Source of the DNA: Chloroflexota bacterium
GTDB taxonomy: Bacteria; Chloroflexota; Dehalococcoidia; Lucifugimonadales; Australimonadaceae
DNA: 55,205 bases
Assembly (NCBI GenBank): GCA_009838965.1
Contig: VXQP01000071.1
Location: 1 to 55,205 of the forward strand
Reading direction: 5' to 3'
Below are positions 1 through 8,802 of this stretch, one piece after another (within the stretch, counting starts at the first letter, position 1; each line of letters opens with the position of its first letter). Made by a program: the position numbers and the translations under genes. The notes under the pieces were generated by a model that saw only the letters and a program-made list of their open reading frames with translations, did no database searches and had not been told where the DNA came from.

Positions 1-1108
1 CCCCACGCCTACCCCTACTCCGACGCCGACGCCAACCCCGACGCCAACGCCTACCCCCACTCATACGCCGACTCCGACACCAACCCCTACGCCGATCAAT
101 CCGGACGAGTACTTCAGGGACAAGACGGTCCGGGTCGTCACCGGCGCGAGTGGCGGCTCGTACGACGCGTTCCCCCGGTTCGTGGCAGCGACCGCCGAAG
201 ACTACTTTCCCCAGAGCACGACCTTCGAGGTGGAGAACGTCACCGGCGCGGCGCAGTACCACGGCCTTCGCGCGATCCTGGACTCCGAGCCTGACGCCCT
301 CACCGTCGGCGTGGTGCACCCTCGATGGTTGCGGCGCCAGGCGGTCGTCGGCGACATCCGCAACTTCGACTTCGACGAGACCACCATCCTGGGCTCTCCG
401 ACCTTCACACCGGACAGCGACGCGTACTGCATCGACCGCAGCGTCGCGGCCTCGTGGCAAGAGGTCCTGGACTTGGGGCGCCCGCTTCGGATCGCCACGT
501 ACGAGCCCGGAACGGATCCTGTCATCGAGTTTCTTGCGGACAGCGGCGGGCCCTTCCGCGTGATCTACGACTACGGCACCATTGACATCGTGGAGGCGTT
601 CGACAGGGGTGAACTTGACCTGATCGGCCGCTGCAGCCCCGAGATCATTCGCGCTATCTTCCCTGAGTGGCTCGACCAGCGCCGCATCATCCCACTCTTC
701 TACGTCACGAAGCCGTTCGACACGGGATACCTCGCGCGGCTCGGACACAGCGGTCCCCTGCCCTCCATTCTCGAACTGCCCGGCCTCAACCTGGATGAGG
801 CCCAGCGGGCACGGCTGGAGGCGTTACAGGCCAACCTGCACCTCGCCGACGCTACGCGCGTGTTCATCCTTCCTGCCGGAGTACCCGGCGTGCTCAGGGA
901 GTATTGGCAGGAGCGGTTCGGCCTGATAATGCGAGACCGGCGGTTCATCGACACCATCCACGATGAGGGATATGTCGACTGGTACGGGTACGGGACTTCT
1001 GACGTGATACTCGCCCTTATTCTTCGCGTCCAGGCGCTCGAGCAGGACGTCAAGGCCTTTCTCTACAACGCCACCGGACTGCGCGACCTCGACCGCTTTG
1101 TCCAATAG
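1..1108 (+). CDS. TctC/Bug-family solute-binding protein, 5' end missing
   Basis: The frame is open from base 2 and ends at a TAG at 1106-1108. The first ~35 codons encode an almost pure Pro-Thr repeat. A domain follows that begins VRVVTGASGGSYDAFPRF, the typical first strand and glycine turn of tripartite tricarboxylate transporter (TctC/Bug) receptors. Such proteins bind organic acids outside the cell and hand them to TctA/TctB. The Pro-Thr stretch fits a linker between a lipid-anchored N-terminus and the binding domain; signal peptide and start lie outside the window. A GTG at 182 inside the domain is not the real start. The rest of the domain is divergent, so the ligand cannot be named. 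A fused TctA-TctB gene sits at the far end of the window. Confidence 0.75.
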   Translation, partial: PTPTPTPTPTPTPTPTPTPTHTPTPTPTPTPINPDEYFRDKTVRVVTGASGGSYDAFPRFVAATAEDYFPQSTTFEVENVTGAAQYHGLRAILDSEPDALTVGVVHPRWLRRQAVVGDIRNFDFDETTILGSPTFTPDSDAYCIDRSVAASWQEVLDLGRPLRIATYEPGTDPVIEFLADSGGPFRVIYDYGTIDIVEAFDRGELDLIGRCSPEIIRAIFPEWLDQRRIIPLFYVTKPFDTGYLARLGHSGPLPSILELPGLNLDEAQRARLEALQANLHLADATRVFILPAGVPGVLREYWQERFGLIMRDRRFIDTIHDEGYVDWYGYGTSDVILALILRVQALEQDVKAFLYNATGLRDLDRFVQ

Positions 1109-1429
1109 CGACGCGCGACACCCGCCCCTTTCGCAGTCGCCCTCTGCCCGCGTACGCTGGTCCCCATGAACGGAGCGGCGTACGCAGCGCAGCCCACATC
1201 CCCACCGGCGCGGGTGAACAGCAATGAGCGGAAACGGGCGGCTGTGAGCGGGAATGAGCTGCGGATGAGCGGTTTTGAACAGTACGACAGCTCATCCACA
1301 GGCCATGTTCCAAAGGTGAATCCGGACGGATGAGCCGAAATGCACAGCGTTTCCCCCCGGAACTTTCGCTGCCGCGCCGGTTTTGCTAGCCTCACGCACA
1401 GGCGTCCGCTCGACGCCACGGAGGAACGG
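1109..1429. other. intergenic region with no gene
   Basis: No credible coding frame is seen. It holds one copy of a dispersed ~50-bp repeat (1117-1165), a stretch at about 1225-1275 with several imperfect copies of GAGCGG/GATGAGC, and near its right end TGCTAGCCT (1384-1392), which fits the extended -10 pattern seen upstream of other genes here. The AGG-rich ribosome binding site of the next gene lies at about 1420-1425. Confidence 0.6.
1117..1165 (+). repeat. dispersed intergenic repeat, copy 1
   Basis: About 49 bp starting GACAC and ending in CGTACGCTGGTCCCC. It matches 44916-44962 closely (shared CTTTCGC, GTCGC, CTGCCC and CGTACGCTG blocks) and the region 8411-8454 more loosely. All three copies lie between genes. 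Function unknown; the 8411 copy ends in a -10-like hexamer, so the family may be an upstream promoter region. Confidence 0.45.
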
Positions 1430-2440
1430 ATGGCCACAACAGCAGGGATCGTGCCGGAGGAGTTGGCGCAGCTGACGCCGGATGAGCTGTACGCGCTCTA
1501 CATGGAGAAGCAGGTGAACTTCGGGCGCGCCGCGCTCGCACTCGACAAGCGCAGACAAGTGGGCCGCGTCCACGTTCCCGCCGAGGAGGCCGACGTACCG
1601 AACGCCGGGCCGAACCAGCGTATGATCGTGGGGCCGGAGCTCGGCTTCAACGTCCACAATCTGCACGTCTTCACGTCCGGGCGCGCCGGCGGCTCGGAGC
1701 GCTACCACACCCACGGCGACGCGCTCAAGTTCTACGTGAAGGGCGGCGGACAGGAGCTCATCGAGGACGTGCGCTTCGACGTGAAGGTCGGCGACTTCTG
1801 CCACGTCCCCGCCAACATCTGGCACGGCACCGAGAACCCGAACCCGGAGCCGCTCGTTTTCCTCGCCGCGCAGCAGTTCCCCGGCACCTACCGCCAGGTG
1901 CCGACGCCGTTCGTCCACTTCACGGCGCCGCACAAGGCCCCCGAGGTGAGCGACCTCTCGGACGAGGAGCTCGGCAAGCTGGAGCCATGGCCGCTCTACC
2001 TCCGCTACCTGGAGGAGCAGATGGCGTTCGGGCGCGTCGCGCTGGAGATGCAGCGCAGGCGCGAGCAGAAGCGCCTCCACGTCCCGGCCGAGGAGGCCCC
2101 CATCATGGAGTGGGGCCCCGGCAGGCACCACATCATGTCGCCGGAACTCGGCTTCGACATCTACTCGTTCCAGCTGTTCATGGAGAACGTCGCCGCGCAC
2201 ACGGAGAACGGCGCGCCCCAGACCTCCGGCGACGCCGTCCGCTACTACATCGAGGGCGAGGGCGTCGAGGTCATCGGCGAGGAGCGCGTCCGCGTCCGCG
2301 CGGGCGACTTCACCTGCATCCCCGCCGGAACGCGCCACGAGACGACCAACCCGCACGACGAGGACCTGCGCTTCATCTGCTGGCAGCAGATACCGGGCAC
2401 CTACGTGCAGGTGCACATGCCCGTCCTGCCCGTGGAGTAG
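1430..2440 (+). CDS. bicupin protein
   Basis: A 336-residue protein with two cupin halves. The first half (roughly residues 85-150) keeps the metal-binding signature: RYHTHGDALKFYVKGGGQ, then VGDFCHVPANIWHGTEN. The second (roughly 240-305) has the same framework (GDAVRYYIEGEG, AGDFTCIPAGTRHETTN) but lacks the HxH pair, so probably only the first binds a metal. Gentisate dioxygenase-type bicupins show similar asymmetry, but no substrate can be assigned. Start chosen at ATG 1430 because a GGAGG motif lies just upstream; an in-frame ATG at 1340 has no such site. It ends 2 nt before the molybdenum hydroxylase start, so the two are co-transcribed and probably work on the same compound. Confidence 0.8.
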   Translation: MATTAGIVPEELAQLTPDELYALYMEKQVNFGRAALALDKRRQVGRVHVPAEEADVPNAGPNQRMIVGPELGFNVHNLHVFTSGRAGGSERYHTHGDALKFYVKGGGQELIEDVRFDVKVGDFCHVPANIWHGTENPNPEPLVFLAAQQFPGTYRQVPTPFVHFTAPHKAPEVSDLSDEELGKLEPWPLYLRYLEEQMAFGRVALEMQRRREQKRLHVPAEEAPIMEWGPGRHHIMSPELGFDIYSFQLFMENVAAHTENGAPQTSGDAVRYYIEGEGVEVIGEERVRVRAGDFTCIPAGTRHETTNPHDEDLRFICWQQIPGTYVQVHMPVLPVE

Positions 2441-2442
2441 CC

Positions 2443-4608
2443 ATGACCACCTACCGCGGCCAGGGCATGGCGCGCATGGAGGACGAGCGGCTGCTGCGCG
2501 GCGGCGGGACGTTCGTCGACGACATCCAGCTGGACGGGATGCTCCACGCAGCCGTGCTCCGCAGCACCGAGCCGCACGCCCGCATCCGCTCGATCGACAC
2601 CGCAGACGCGCTCGCGTGCCCGGGTGTCGCCGCCGTCTACACCGGCGCTGATCTGGACGGCGTCGTGCCCGACATCGGCGCGATACGCCGTGAAGGGATG
2701 GGTGAGACGCCCGTTCCCGAGCACCCCGTGCTGGCGAAGGGCCGCGTCTGCTACGTCGGCCAGCCCGTTGCCATCGTCGTGGCGTCGACGCGGGCACAGG
2801 CGTTCGACGCTCGCGACCGCATCGCCGTCGACTACGAGCCGCTCCCGCCCCTGCTCGACCCGCGCAAGTCGGCATCGGATGCGGACCTGCTGCACCCGGA
2901 CATCGGCACGAACGTCGTGATGCGTACGGAAGCGGGCGCGGGCAACGTCGCCGAGGCGTTCGAGAACGCCGACGCGATCGTCGAAGCCTCATACGAGATC
3001 CCGCGCCTCGTCGCGATGCCGATGGAGTGCCGGGGCATCATCGTGGCGCCGGACGCCGAGAGCGGTCGGCTCACTGTCTGGACGTCGACGCAGGTGCCGC
3101 ACCGCGTCAAGACGTTCCTTGCGATGCTGCTCCCCGGCGACCTGGACGTGCGCGTCATCACGCCGGACGTGGGCGGCGGCTTCGGGCGAAAGATCGAGGT
3201 GTGGCCGGAGGAGGTCGCAGCGGCGTACGCGGCTGTGCAGCTCGGCGCGCCGGTCAAGTGGACGGAGCAGCGCTCGGAGAGCACGCTCGCGTCGCACGGT
3301 CGCGGCTTCACGGCGGACGTGGAGGCCGCAGTGCGCTCGGACGGCACGATGCTCGGCGTCCGCATCCGCATGCTGGCCGACATGGGCGCGTACTTCCTCA
3401 CGTCGAGCGGCGGCCCGCTCGGCAACGCCGTGCAACGCGTCGCCGGGCCGTACGCCATCCCCGCGATGGACGTGGAGTGCCTCGGCGTGACGACGAACCG
3501 ACCGCCCACCGGCCCCTACCGAGGCGCGGGCGGCCCAGAGGCCGCCGTGCCCATCGAGCGCATCATGGACGACGCCGCGCGTCGCCTCGGCATGGACCCT
3601 GCCGAGATACGCCGCCGCAACTTCATCCCCGCCGACGCGTTTCCGTACGAGACGGCCACCGGCCTGCTCTACGACTCCGGCGACTTCCACACCGCGTTCG
3701 ACCGCGCGCTCGGTATGGCCGGGTACGCCGGTCTGCGCGAGCGGCAGGCGTCCGAGCGCGGCCCGTTCCGCACCGGCATCGGCGTCGCGACTGTCACGAA
3801 GGCGTCCGGCGGCAAAGCGAACGTGCGCAAGAGCCTCGCCCGCGTCGAGATGAAGCCGGACGGGCGCGTCGTCATCGTCACGGACGTATCGCCCCACGGA
3901 CAGGGCACGGCCACGTCGTTCTCGCAGATAGCGGCGGACACGCTCGGCGTGCCGCCGGAGATGGTCGACCTGCACCACGGCGACACCGACGAGCTCGCGT
4001 CGGGCGGCGGCACCACGTCGAGCCGCGGTCTCGCGGTCGGCGGCAACGCGGCCTACCTGGCGCTCCAGGAAGTGAAGCGTCGGCTGGACGCCGCGGGCGG
4101 CGTGGTTCCCGCGAACGGCATCACCGTGGAACTGGAGTGGGAGCTGCCCGCCAACCCGTTCGGCTTCGCCGCGCACGTCGCCGTCGTGGAGCTGGACGAG
4201 GGCACGGGCGACGTGCGCCTCACCGACTACGCGGCGGTCCACGACTGCGGCCCGATGATCAACCCGGTCATCGTGCGCGGCCAGATACAGGGCGGCATCG
4301 CGCAGGGCATCGGCCAGGCGCTGAGCGAGGGGATGCTCTACACGGCGGCGGGCCAGCCGCAGACCGCCAGCTTCATGACGTACGGCATCCCCATCGCGGA
4401 GTCGCTGCCCTCATTCGCGCTGGAGAACCAGCAGACACCGTCGCCGACGAACCCGCTGGGCATCAAGGGCATCGGCGAACTGCCGACCGTCGCCGCGCCG
4501 GTGGCGGTGACGAACGCCGTCGCGGACGCGCTGGCCCGCTCCGGCGCGGACGTGAGCGGCGTCGACATGCCGCTCCTCACCGAGCGCGTCTGGCGCGCCC
4601 TGGGGTGA
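2443..4608 (+). CDS. xanthine dehydrogenase family, molybdopterin-binding large subunit
   Basis: A 721-residue member of the CoxL/XdhB family, which hydroxylates aromatic heterocycles, aldehydes or CO at a molybdenum-cytosine-dinucleotide centre. Visible marks are the N-terminal ARMEDERLLRGGGTFVDDI, the VGGGFGRK loop, the PYRGAGGPEA cofactor loop, and LGIKGIGELPTVAAP near the C-terminus carrying the family's catalytic glutamate. It is slightly shorter than most relatives (~770 residues) because the region around residues 545-560 is compact. The loop is not the AYRCSFR form of true CO dehydrogenase, so CO oxidation is unlikely. The FAD and iron-sulfur subunits normally encoded alongside are absent here; the partner is the upstream bicupin. 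A MoaB/Mog-like cofactor protein is encoded at 48151. Confidence 0.88.
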   Translation: MTTYRGQGMARMEDERLLRGGGTFVDDIQLDGMLHAAVLRSTEPHARIRSIDTADALACPGVAAVYTGADLDGVVPDIGAIRREGMGETPVPEHPVLAKGRVCYVGQPVAIVVASTRAQAFDARDRIAVDYEPLPPLLDPRKSASDADLLHPDIGTNVVMRTEAGAGNVAEAFENADAIVEASYEIPRLVAMPMECRGIIVAPDAESGRLTVWTSTQVPHRVKTFLAMLLPGDLDVRVITPDVGGGFGRKIEVWPEEVAAAYAAVQLGAPVKWTEQRSESTLASHGRGFTADVEAAVRSDGTMLGVRIRMLADMGAYFLTSSGGPLGNAVQRVAGPYAIPAMDVECLGVTTNRPPTGPYRGAGGPEAAVPIERIMDDAARRLGMDPAEIRRRNFIPADAFPYETATGLLYDSGDFHTAFDRALGMAGYAGLRERQASERGPFRTGIGVATVTKASGGKANVRKSLARVEMKPDGRVVIVTDVSPHGQGTATSFSQIAADTLGVPPEMVDLHHGDTDELASGGGTTSSRGLAVGGNAAYLALQEVKRRLDAAGGVVPANGITVELEWELPANPFGFAAHVAVVELDEGTGDVRLTDYAAVHDCGPMINPVIVRGQIQGGIAQGIGQALSEGMLYTAAGQPQTASFMTYGIPIAESLPSFALENQQTPSPTNPLGIKGIGELPTVAAPVAVTNAVADALARSGADVSGVDMPLLTERVWRALG

Positions 4609-4664
4609 GACCTATCAGCAGAAGTGGTATGGTTCCGTCACGAACATGTGGAGAATACCTATAG

Positions 4665-7600
4665 ATGGTTGCCAACTTATCGTTCCCTACCCGCCACCTC
4701 TCGATCAGAGTCCCTTGGCATGATGCTGGTTGGGATGGCACCGTTTGTAAGGATCCCATACATAACTTGGCTTGCCTCAAGCTTAGCCGCATCGCTGAAA
4801 AAAAGAAGGAGGATGTAGAGGCAGGTCTAATAGGACGCCATTTCAAAGACTTGTTACCTAAAGATACGCCGCCCTGTATGCAAGAACGCGGAGCCTTTAT
4901 GAGTCCTAACAGCATGCTCAGGCAGTATGTACACCCTTATCATCAAACTAGCGACGCTCACAAACACTTTACAGCGACCATTGCCCAACACCCTGCCTAT
5001 TCAGCAGAGGCTGTCCCTTTCAGATGGTTGAGCAAAGACTTTGAGGAAGAGTTGGTCAGGCAACACCCACTTGAGGCCCTAGACCAGGCATTGGAACCAA
5101 AGCTCGGCTTCGAAACACGCTGGTGGCAAGACTATCTCAACCACAAGACTCTTCTAGAGGCCTTTTGGAGCTACATCAAAGTAGAAGAATCACTGATATT
5201 TTTCTACGCGAAACAAGTGCCATTAGCCGAGGACGCCGCTGGTCGGCGTATGCTTGTTGGAGTTGGACGAGTTAAGCGAATCGACAATCTTATCGAGCAC
5301 CAGTACAACGGACCAGTTGATGGGAAACTGCGCAGCATGATCTGGGAAAGGATGATAGGCCATTCCATCCGCCCCACATTCGAGGATGGGTTTCTTCTGC
5401 CTTACCATGAAGCGCTTGAGAAGTGTACAGAAGACAAACTGGCAGAAGTCGTTGCCTACACCCCAGAGGATCGTTTCACGGAGTTCTCTTACGCCACTGA
5501 GCACGTGAGCGATGATGCGGCTATCGACGCACTCAGGGCTATACGTTCTTCATTGCTGAAGTGCACCGAATTATTCGGAGCGGACACCCACAAGCAAGCG
5601 ACGTGGATAGACCAAGAACTAGGAAGGCTATGGGAAAATCGCGGCCCGTTCCCGGGTATGGGGTCAGTGCTCTCTGCAATGTCAGTCCCCATGGGCAACT
5701 TTATCGCTCGAGAAGTAACAGAGCAGGCCGAGAATAATAACGAGTCGCTTTGGGATGTGTGGTTCTCGCTATTGGATTCACCGGACAAGTACCTTACGGA
5801 CGAGCTTGCCAAGCATATCGGTCCCACTACTGCAAAGTCATGGCAACTCATGCCCGAGGAGCGCCGGGCGTTCTTGGAACTGCTCAGCCGTATAGATATA
5901 ACTCACAGCCAGGCTGAGGCACTCGTAACTCCTGAAGGCAGAGCAAGTGTACTAGGCATGACACAAGATGATACAGCATTCATTGCTAATCCTTACCTTC
6001 TATATGAATCTACGCGCTTCACCACAAGGCCAATCAATATAGGAACGGTCGACCGTGGTGTATTCCCCTCTGCCTCGATACGCGATAAGTTTCCCGTGGC
6101 CGAACCGTCCAGAATTGCTGAGGCGGTTGATGAACGGCGTTTGCGCGCTCTAGTGATTCGCGAACTTGAAACTGGGGCCAACTCAGGCCACACGTTAGTT
6201 CCACGCGAGAAGATCATTCAAAGTCTTCGCGCAGGAGCCCAGGCGGACAACGAACCGCAGACGCTCGTAAGTGCCGACCACATGAGAGTTGCCGAGGGCA
6301 ACTCTTTTCCGGGTCAAGTGCGCATCACGCAGATGAGCAATGGGGAACCAGCGTATCAATTGGAAAGGCTAGGCAAAGCCTCCGACCGCATTAGGAACAC
6401 AGTCAAGCGGCGAGTTGAAGCTAAGCGACATAGCATCGTCGCCAACTGGGAATCGGAACTTAACAAGGTATTGGGAATACCTCCTTCTGGTGAAGGTTTA
6501 GATCAAGTGGAAGAGGCGCGAGCACGGCAAGAAAAAGCGAGTGCGCTAAATGAGATTGCCAACGCGCGGTTCAGTGTGCTCATCGGTTCGGCTGGAACAG
6601 GTAAAACTACTTTGCTTTCTGTCTTATGTAAACGTCCGGAGATTCAGGACAAAGGAATCCTACTTCTTGCGCCCACGGGCAAAGCACGCGTCCGAATGGA
6701 AGATATCGCCAAGCGGGCAGGAATCAAGAATTTCAACGCCTACACGCTGGCGCAGTTCCTTATGCAATATGGCAGGTATATTCCGGATACTCAACGCTAC
6801 GTGCTAACAGAGCAACAGGACAGTCAGACAGCTAAGACTGTTATTGTTGACGAGTCTTCTATGCTCACAGAGGAGATGCTTGCAGCATTGCTTGAGTCGT
6901 TAGCCAACATCGATCGGTTGATACTAGTCGGCGATCATCGGCAACTCCCACCTATCGGCGCAGGCCGACCGTTCGTCGATATTATCAACTACATCAAACC
7001 AGAAGAACTATCGTTCCCTAGAGTAGGTCGAGCTTATGCGGAGTTGACAGTCCAGCGACGTCAATCATCTGAGGACAGAGATGCGCTTGATCTCGCTGAT
7101 TGGTTCGGTGGAGAACTGACATCAGGGCATGATCACATCTTTGAGGTGCTGTCAGGTAAACGAGAAAGCCAAACTGTAAAGGTTGTTCATTGGGACACCG
7201 CAGATCATCTTGTCAACAAACTTCCTGAGATTATCGGTGAACACTTAAGGTTTGATGCAACCAAGGATGAAATTCGCGCATTCGATGAAAGTCTAGGAGG
7301 CACGCCTGTCAATTCCGGGGTGTATTTCAATGCGGGTGCCGGAGCTGGAGCAGAGCATTGGCAGATACTCAGTGCCTCTCGGCAGAGGCCATGGGGAGTT
7401 GAACCACTCAATCAAACCATCCATCGAAAATTCAGAGGCAAACAGATACAAACTTCTGTAAGGGACACACGTTTCGTGAAGCCTCTGGGTGAGGAACTAA
7501 TTGTTTACGGCGATAAAGTCATCAATAATAGGAACAGAACCTTGTCTCGTCGGCGCAAGTCCCCTGCAGGAGGATACCTCGCAAACGGTGAGATAGGAAT

Positions 7601-8390
7601 CGCTATCGGTTGGGTAGACTGGAAGAGGACCAATACTCGACCGCGTCACCTCGTTGTAGATTTTTCAACTCAAGAAGGATCGCCTGTCAACTTCTGGTCT
7701 TCTGACTTTAATGAAGTTAAGAATAGCGACCTTGAGCTTGCTTATGCCTTGACTGTACATAAGGCGCAAGGGAGCGAGTTCGATACAGTGTTCTTCGTCC
7801 TTCCCAAGTCTGGTTTCTTGCTTTCTCGTGAACTCGTCTACACTGCACTAACCCGACAGCGAAATCGCATAGTCTTGCTAATGGAAGGCACAGCAGTTGA
7901 TTTGCATCGCCTTAGTTCTCAAGCATGCTCAGAAACAGCCTCCCGGCTTACAAACGTCTTCCACCCGCCGACTGCCCCTGAAGTCGACCGGCCGTTTCTG
8001 GAAGAACGACTAATTCACAAAACAGAGCGGGGTGAAGCGGTACGATCTAAGTCAGAAGTCATCATCGCTAATCTCCTTCACTCCAAAGGCATCAATTATC
8101 TCTACGAGGAACCGTTGGAAGTTGATGGCGTAGTCAAATTCCCAGACTTCACTATCTCAGACGCCGACACCGGTGAAGCCTACTACTGGGAGCATCTAGG
8201 TATGCTCACGATGCCCACTTACCGCCAAGCGTGGGAGAAGAAGCGCAAGTGGTACGAGGAGCACGGAATCCTACCCTTGGGTCAAGGTGACGGTGAGAAC
8301 GGAACGCTCATCACCACCGAAGACTCTGCAGAAGGCGGCATAGACTCCGCGGCAGTCTCACGGCTCATCGAGGAGACGTTTAGCGTCTAG
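4665..8390 (+). CDS. RecD-like SF1 helicase with C-terminal PD-(D/E)XK-like nuclease domain
   Basis: 1241 residues, visibly AT-richer than its neighbours. Residues 1-600 are of unknown fold; the start region has RVPWHDAGWDGTVC, which looks like a conserved motif, so ATG 4665 is preferred. The helicase core shows Walker A GSAGTGKTT (641-649), Walker B VIVDESS with D729/E730, GDHRQLPPIG, a QRR motif, TVHKAQGSEF (H1032) and ELVYTALTRQRNRIVLL. The last ~110 residues carry SKSE (E1131), PDFTI (D1161) and YYWEHLG (E1176), the order and spacing expected of a restriction-endonuclease-like fold. It probably unwinds and cuts DNA. It stands alone, with no toxin, methylase or CRISPR partner. An acquired anti-phage or repair function is an inference. 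Confidence 0.8.
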   Translation: MVANLSFPTRHLSIRVPWHDAGWDGTVCKDPIHNLACLKLSRIAEKKKEDVEAGLIGRHFKDLLPKDTPPCMQERGAFMSPNSMLRQYVHPYHQTSDAHKHFTATIAQHPAYSAEAVPFRWLSKDFEEELVRQHPLEALDQALEPKLGFETRWWQDYLNHKTLLEAFWSYIKVEESLIFFYAKQVPLAEDAAGRRMLVGVGRVKRIDNLIEHQYNGPVDGKLRSMIWERMIGHSIRPTFEDGFLLPYHEALEKCTEDKLAEVVAYTPEDRFTEFSYATEHVSDDAAIDALRAIRSSLLKCTELFGADTHKQATWIDQELGRLWENRGPFPGMGSVLSAMSVPMGNFIAREVTEQAENNNESLWDVWFSLLDSPDKYLTDELAKHIGPTTAKSWQLMPEERRAFLELLSRIDITHSQAEALVTPEGRASVLGMTQDDTAFIANPYLLYESTRFTTRPINIGTVDRGVFPSASIRDKFPVAEPSRIAEAVDERRLRALVIRELETGANSGHTLVPREKIIQSLRAGAQADNEPQTLVSADHMRVAEGNSFPGQVRITQMSNGEPAYQLERLGKASDRIRNTVKRRVEAKRHSIVANWESELNKVLGIPPSGEGLDQVEEARARQEKASALNEIANARFSVLIGSAGTGKTTLLSVLCKRPEIQDKGILLLAPTGKARVRMEDIAKRAGIKNFNAYTLAQFLMQYGRYIPDTQRYVLTEQQDSQTAKTVIVDESSMLTEEMLAALLESLANIDRLILVGDHRQLPPIGAGRPFVDIINYIKPEELSFPRVGRAYAELTVQRRQSSEDRDALDLADWFGGELTSGHDHIFEVLSGKRESQTVKVVHWDTADHLVNKLPEIIGEHLRFDATKDEIRAFDESLGGTPVNSGVYFNAGAGAGAEHWQILSASRQRPWGVEPLNQTIHRKFRGKQIQTSVRDTRFVKPLGEELIVYGDKVINNRNRTLSRRRKSPAGGYLANGEIGIAIGWVDWKRTNTRPRHLVVDFSTQEGSPVNFWSSDFNEVKNSDLELAYALTVHKAQGSEFDTVFFVLPKSGFLLSRELVYTALTRQRNRIVLLMEGTAVDLHRLSSQACSETASRLTNVFHPPTAPEVDRPFLEERLIHKTERGEAVRSKSEVIIANLLHSKGINYLYEEPLEVDGVVKFPDFTISDADTGEAYYWEHLGMLTMPTYRQAWEKKRKWYEEHGILPLGQGDGENGTLITTEDSAEGGIDSAAVSRLIEETFSV

Positions 8391-8410
8391 CGTTCCTCCC
8401 CCGGCCTTGT

Positions 8411-8454
8411 GACACCCGCCCCTTGCGGCGTACATCCCCCGCCCTGCTACCATG
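8411..8454 (+). promoter_or_regulatory. extended -10 promoter region (dispersed repeat, copy 2)
   Basis: The stretch starts GACACCCGCCCC and ends in TGCTACCAT (8445-8453), an extended -10 element of the form TGnTAnnAT also seen before other genes here. Transcription would begin near 8460 and run into the duplicated ribosome binding site at 8469-8502. The first 20 bp resemble the repeat copies at 1117 and 44916. No good -35 is seen. Confidence 0.45.
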
Positions 8455-8468
8455 TTCGTACGCGCCCT

Positions 8469-8502
8469 GAAGGAGACGCCGTGACGAAGGAGACGCCGTG
8501 AC
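8469..8502 (+). repeat. perfect 17-bp tandem duplication of a ribosome binding site and start codon
   Basis: The unit GAAGGAGACGCCGTGAC occurs twice in a row (8469-8485 and 8486-8502). Each copy has an AAGGAG Shine-Dalgarno sequence and a GTG. The first GTG (8481) opens a six-codon frame that stops at TGA 8499-8501, overlapping the second GTG (8498), which starts the 74-residue gene. The stop and start thus overlap as GTGA, the usual geometry of translational coupling. Confidence 0.85.
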
Positions 8503-8722
8503 GACTGCACCGGCAGAGGATGTACCCCGCTACTTCCACGATTATGCGCTGGAGAACGAGCGGCAGCACACGGAACTGGCCGACCGGATCGATCGGGTGA
8601 GAAGCGAACTCGGCGACCGCATCAGTCTGGTGCAGGGCGAACTCCGCATGATCAAGGCCATCAGCCTGGGCATCTTCGGCACAGTACTGGTGGCCGCGTC
8701 CAAGTACGTCATCGGCTGGTAA
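8498..8722 (+). CDS. small coiled-coil, single-pass membrane protein
   Basis: 74 residues. The middle (about 20-50) is charged with heptad character (ENERQHTELADRIDRV, RSELGDRISLVQGEL), predicting a short coiled coil. The end (about 52-72, ISLGIFGTVLVAASKYV) is one hydrophobic segment. The layout resembles XhlA-type holin-associated or other small phage/membrane coiled-coil proteins, but there is no phage context. Start is GTG 8498 behind AAGGAG. No function can be assigned. Confidence 0.6.
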   Translation: MTTAPAEDVPRYFHDYALENERQHTELADRIDRVRSELGDRISLVQGELRMIKAISLGIFGTVLVAASKYVIGW

Positions 8723-8802
8723 ACCCACCGGAAGACGGTGGCCTCATTTGGCCTCATTCCGGCCTCGTTCACGCCCGAACCGGCCCCGAAACACCCCACC
8801 GT

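Noticed and set aside
1-110. Pro-Thr-coding tandem repeat as a minisatellite or CRISPR-like array
   Set aside because: It is in frame and encodes the linker of a binding protein; no spacer structure.
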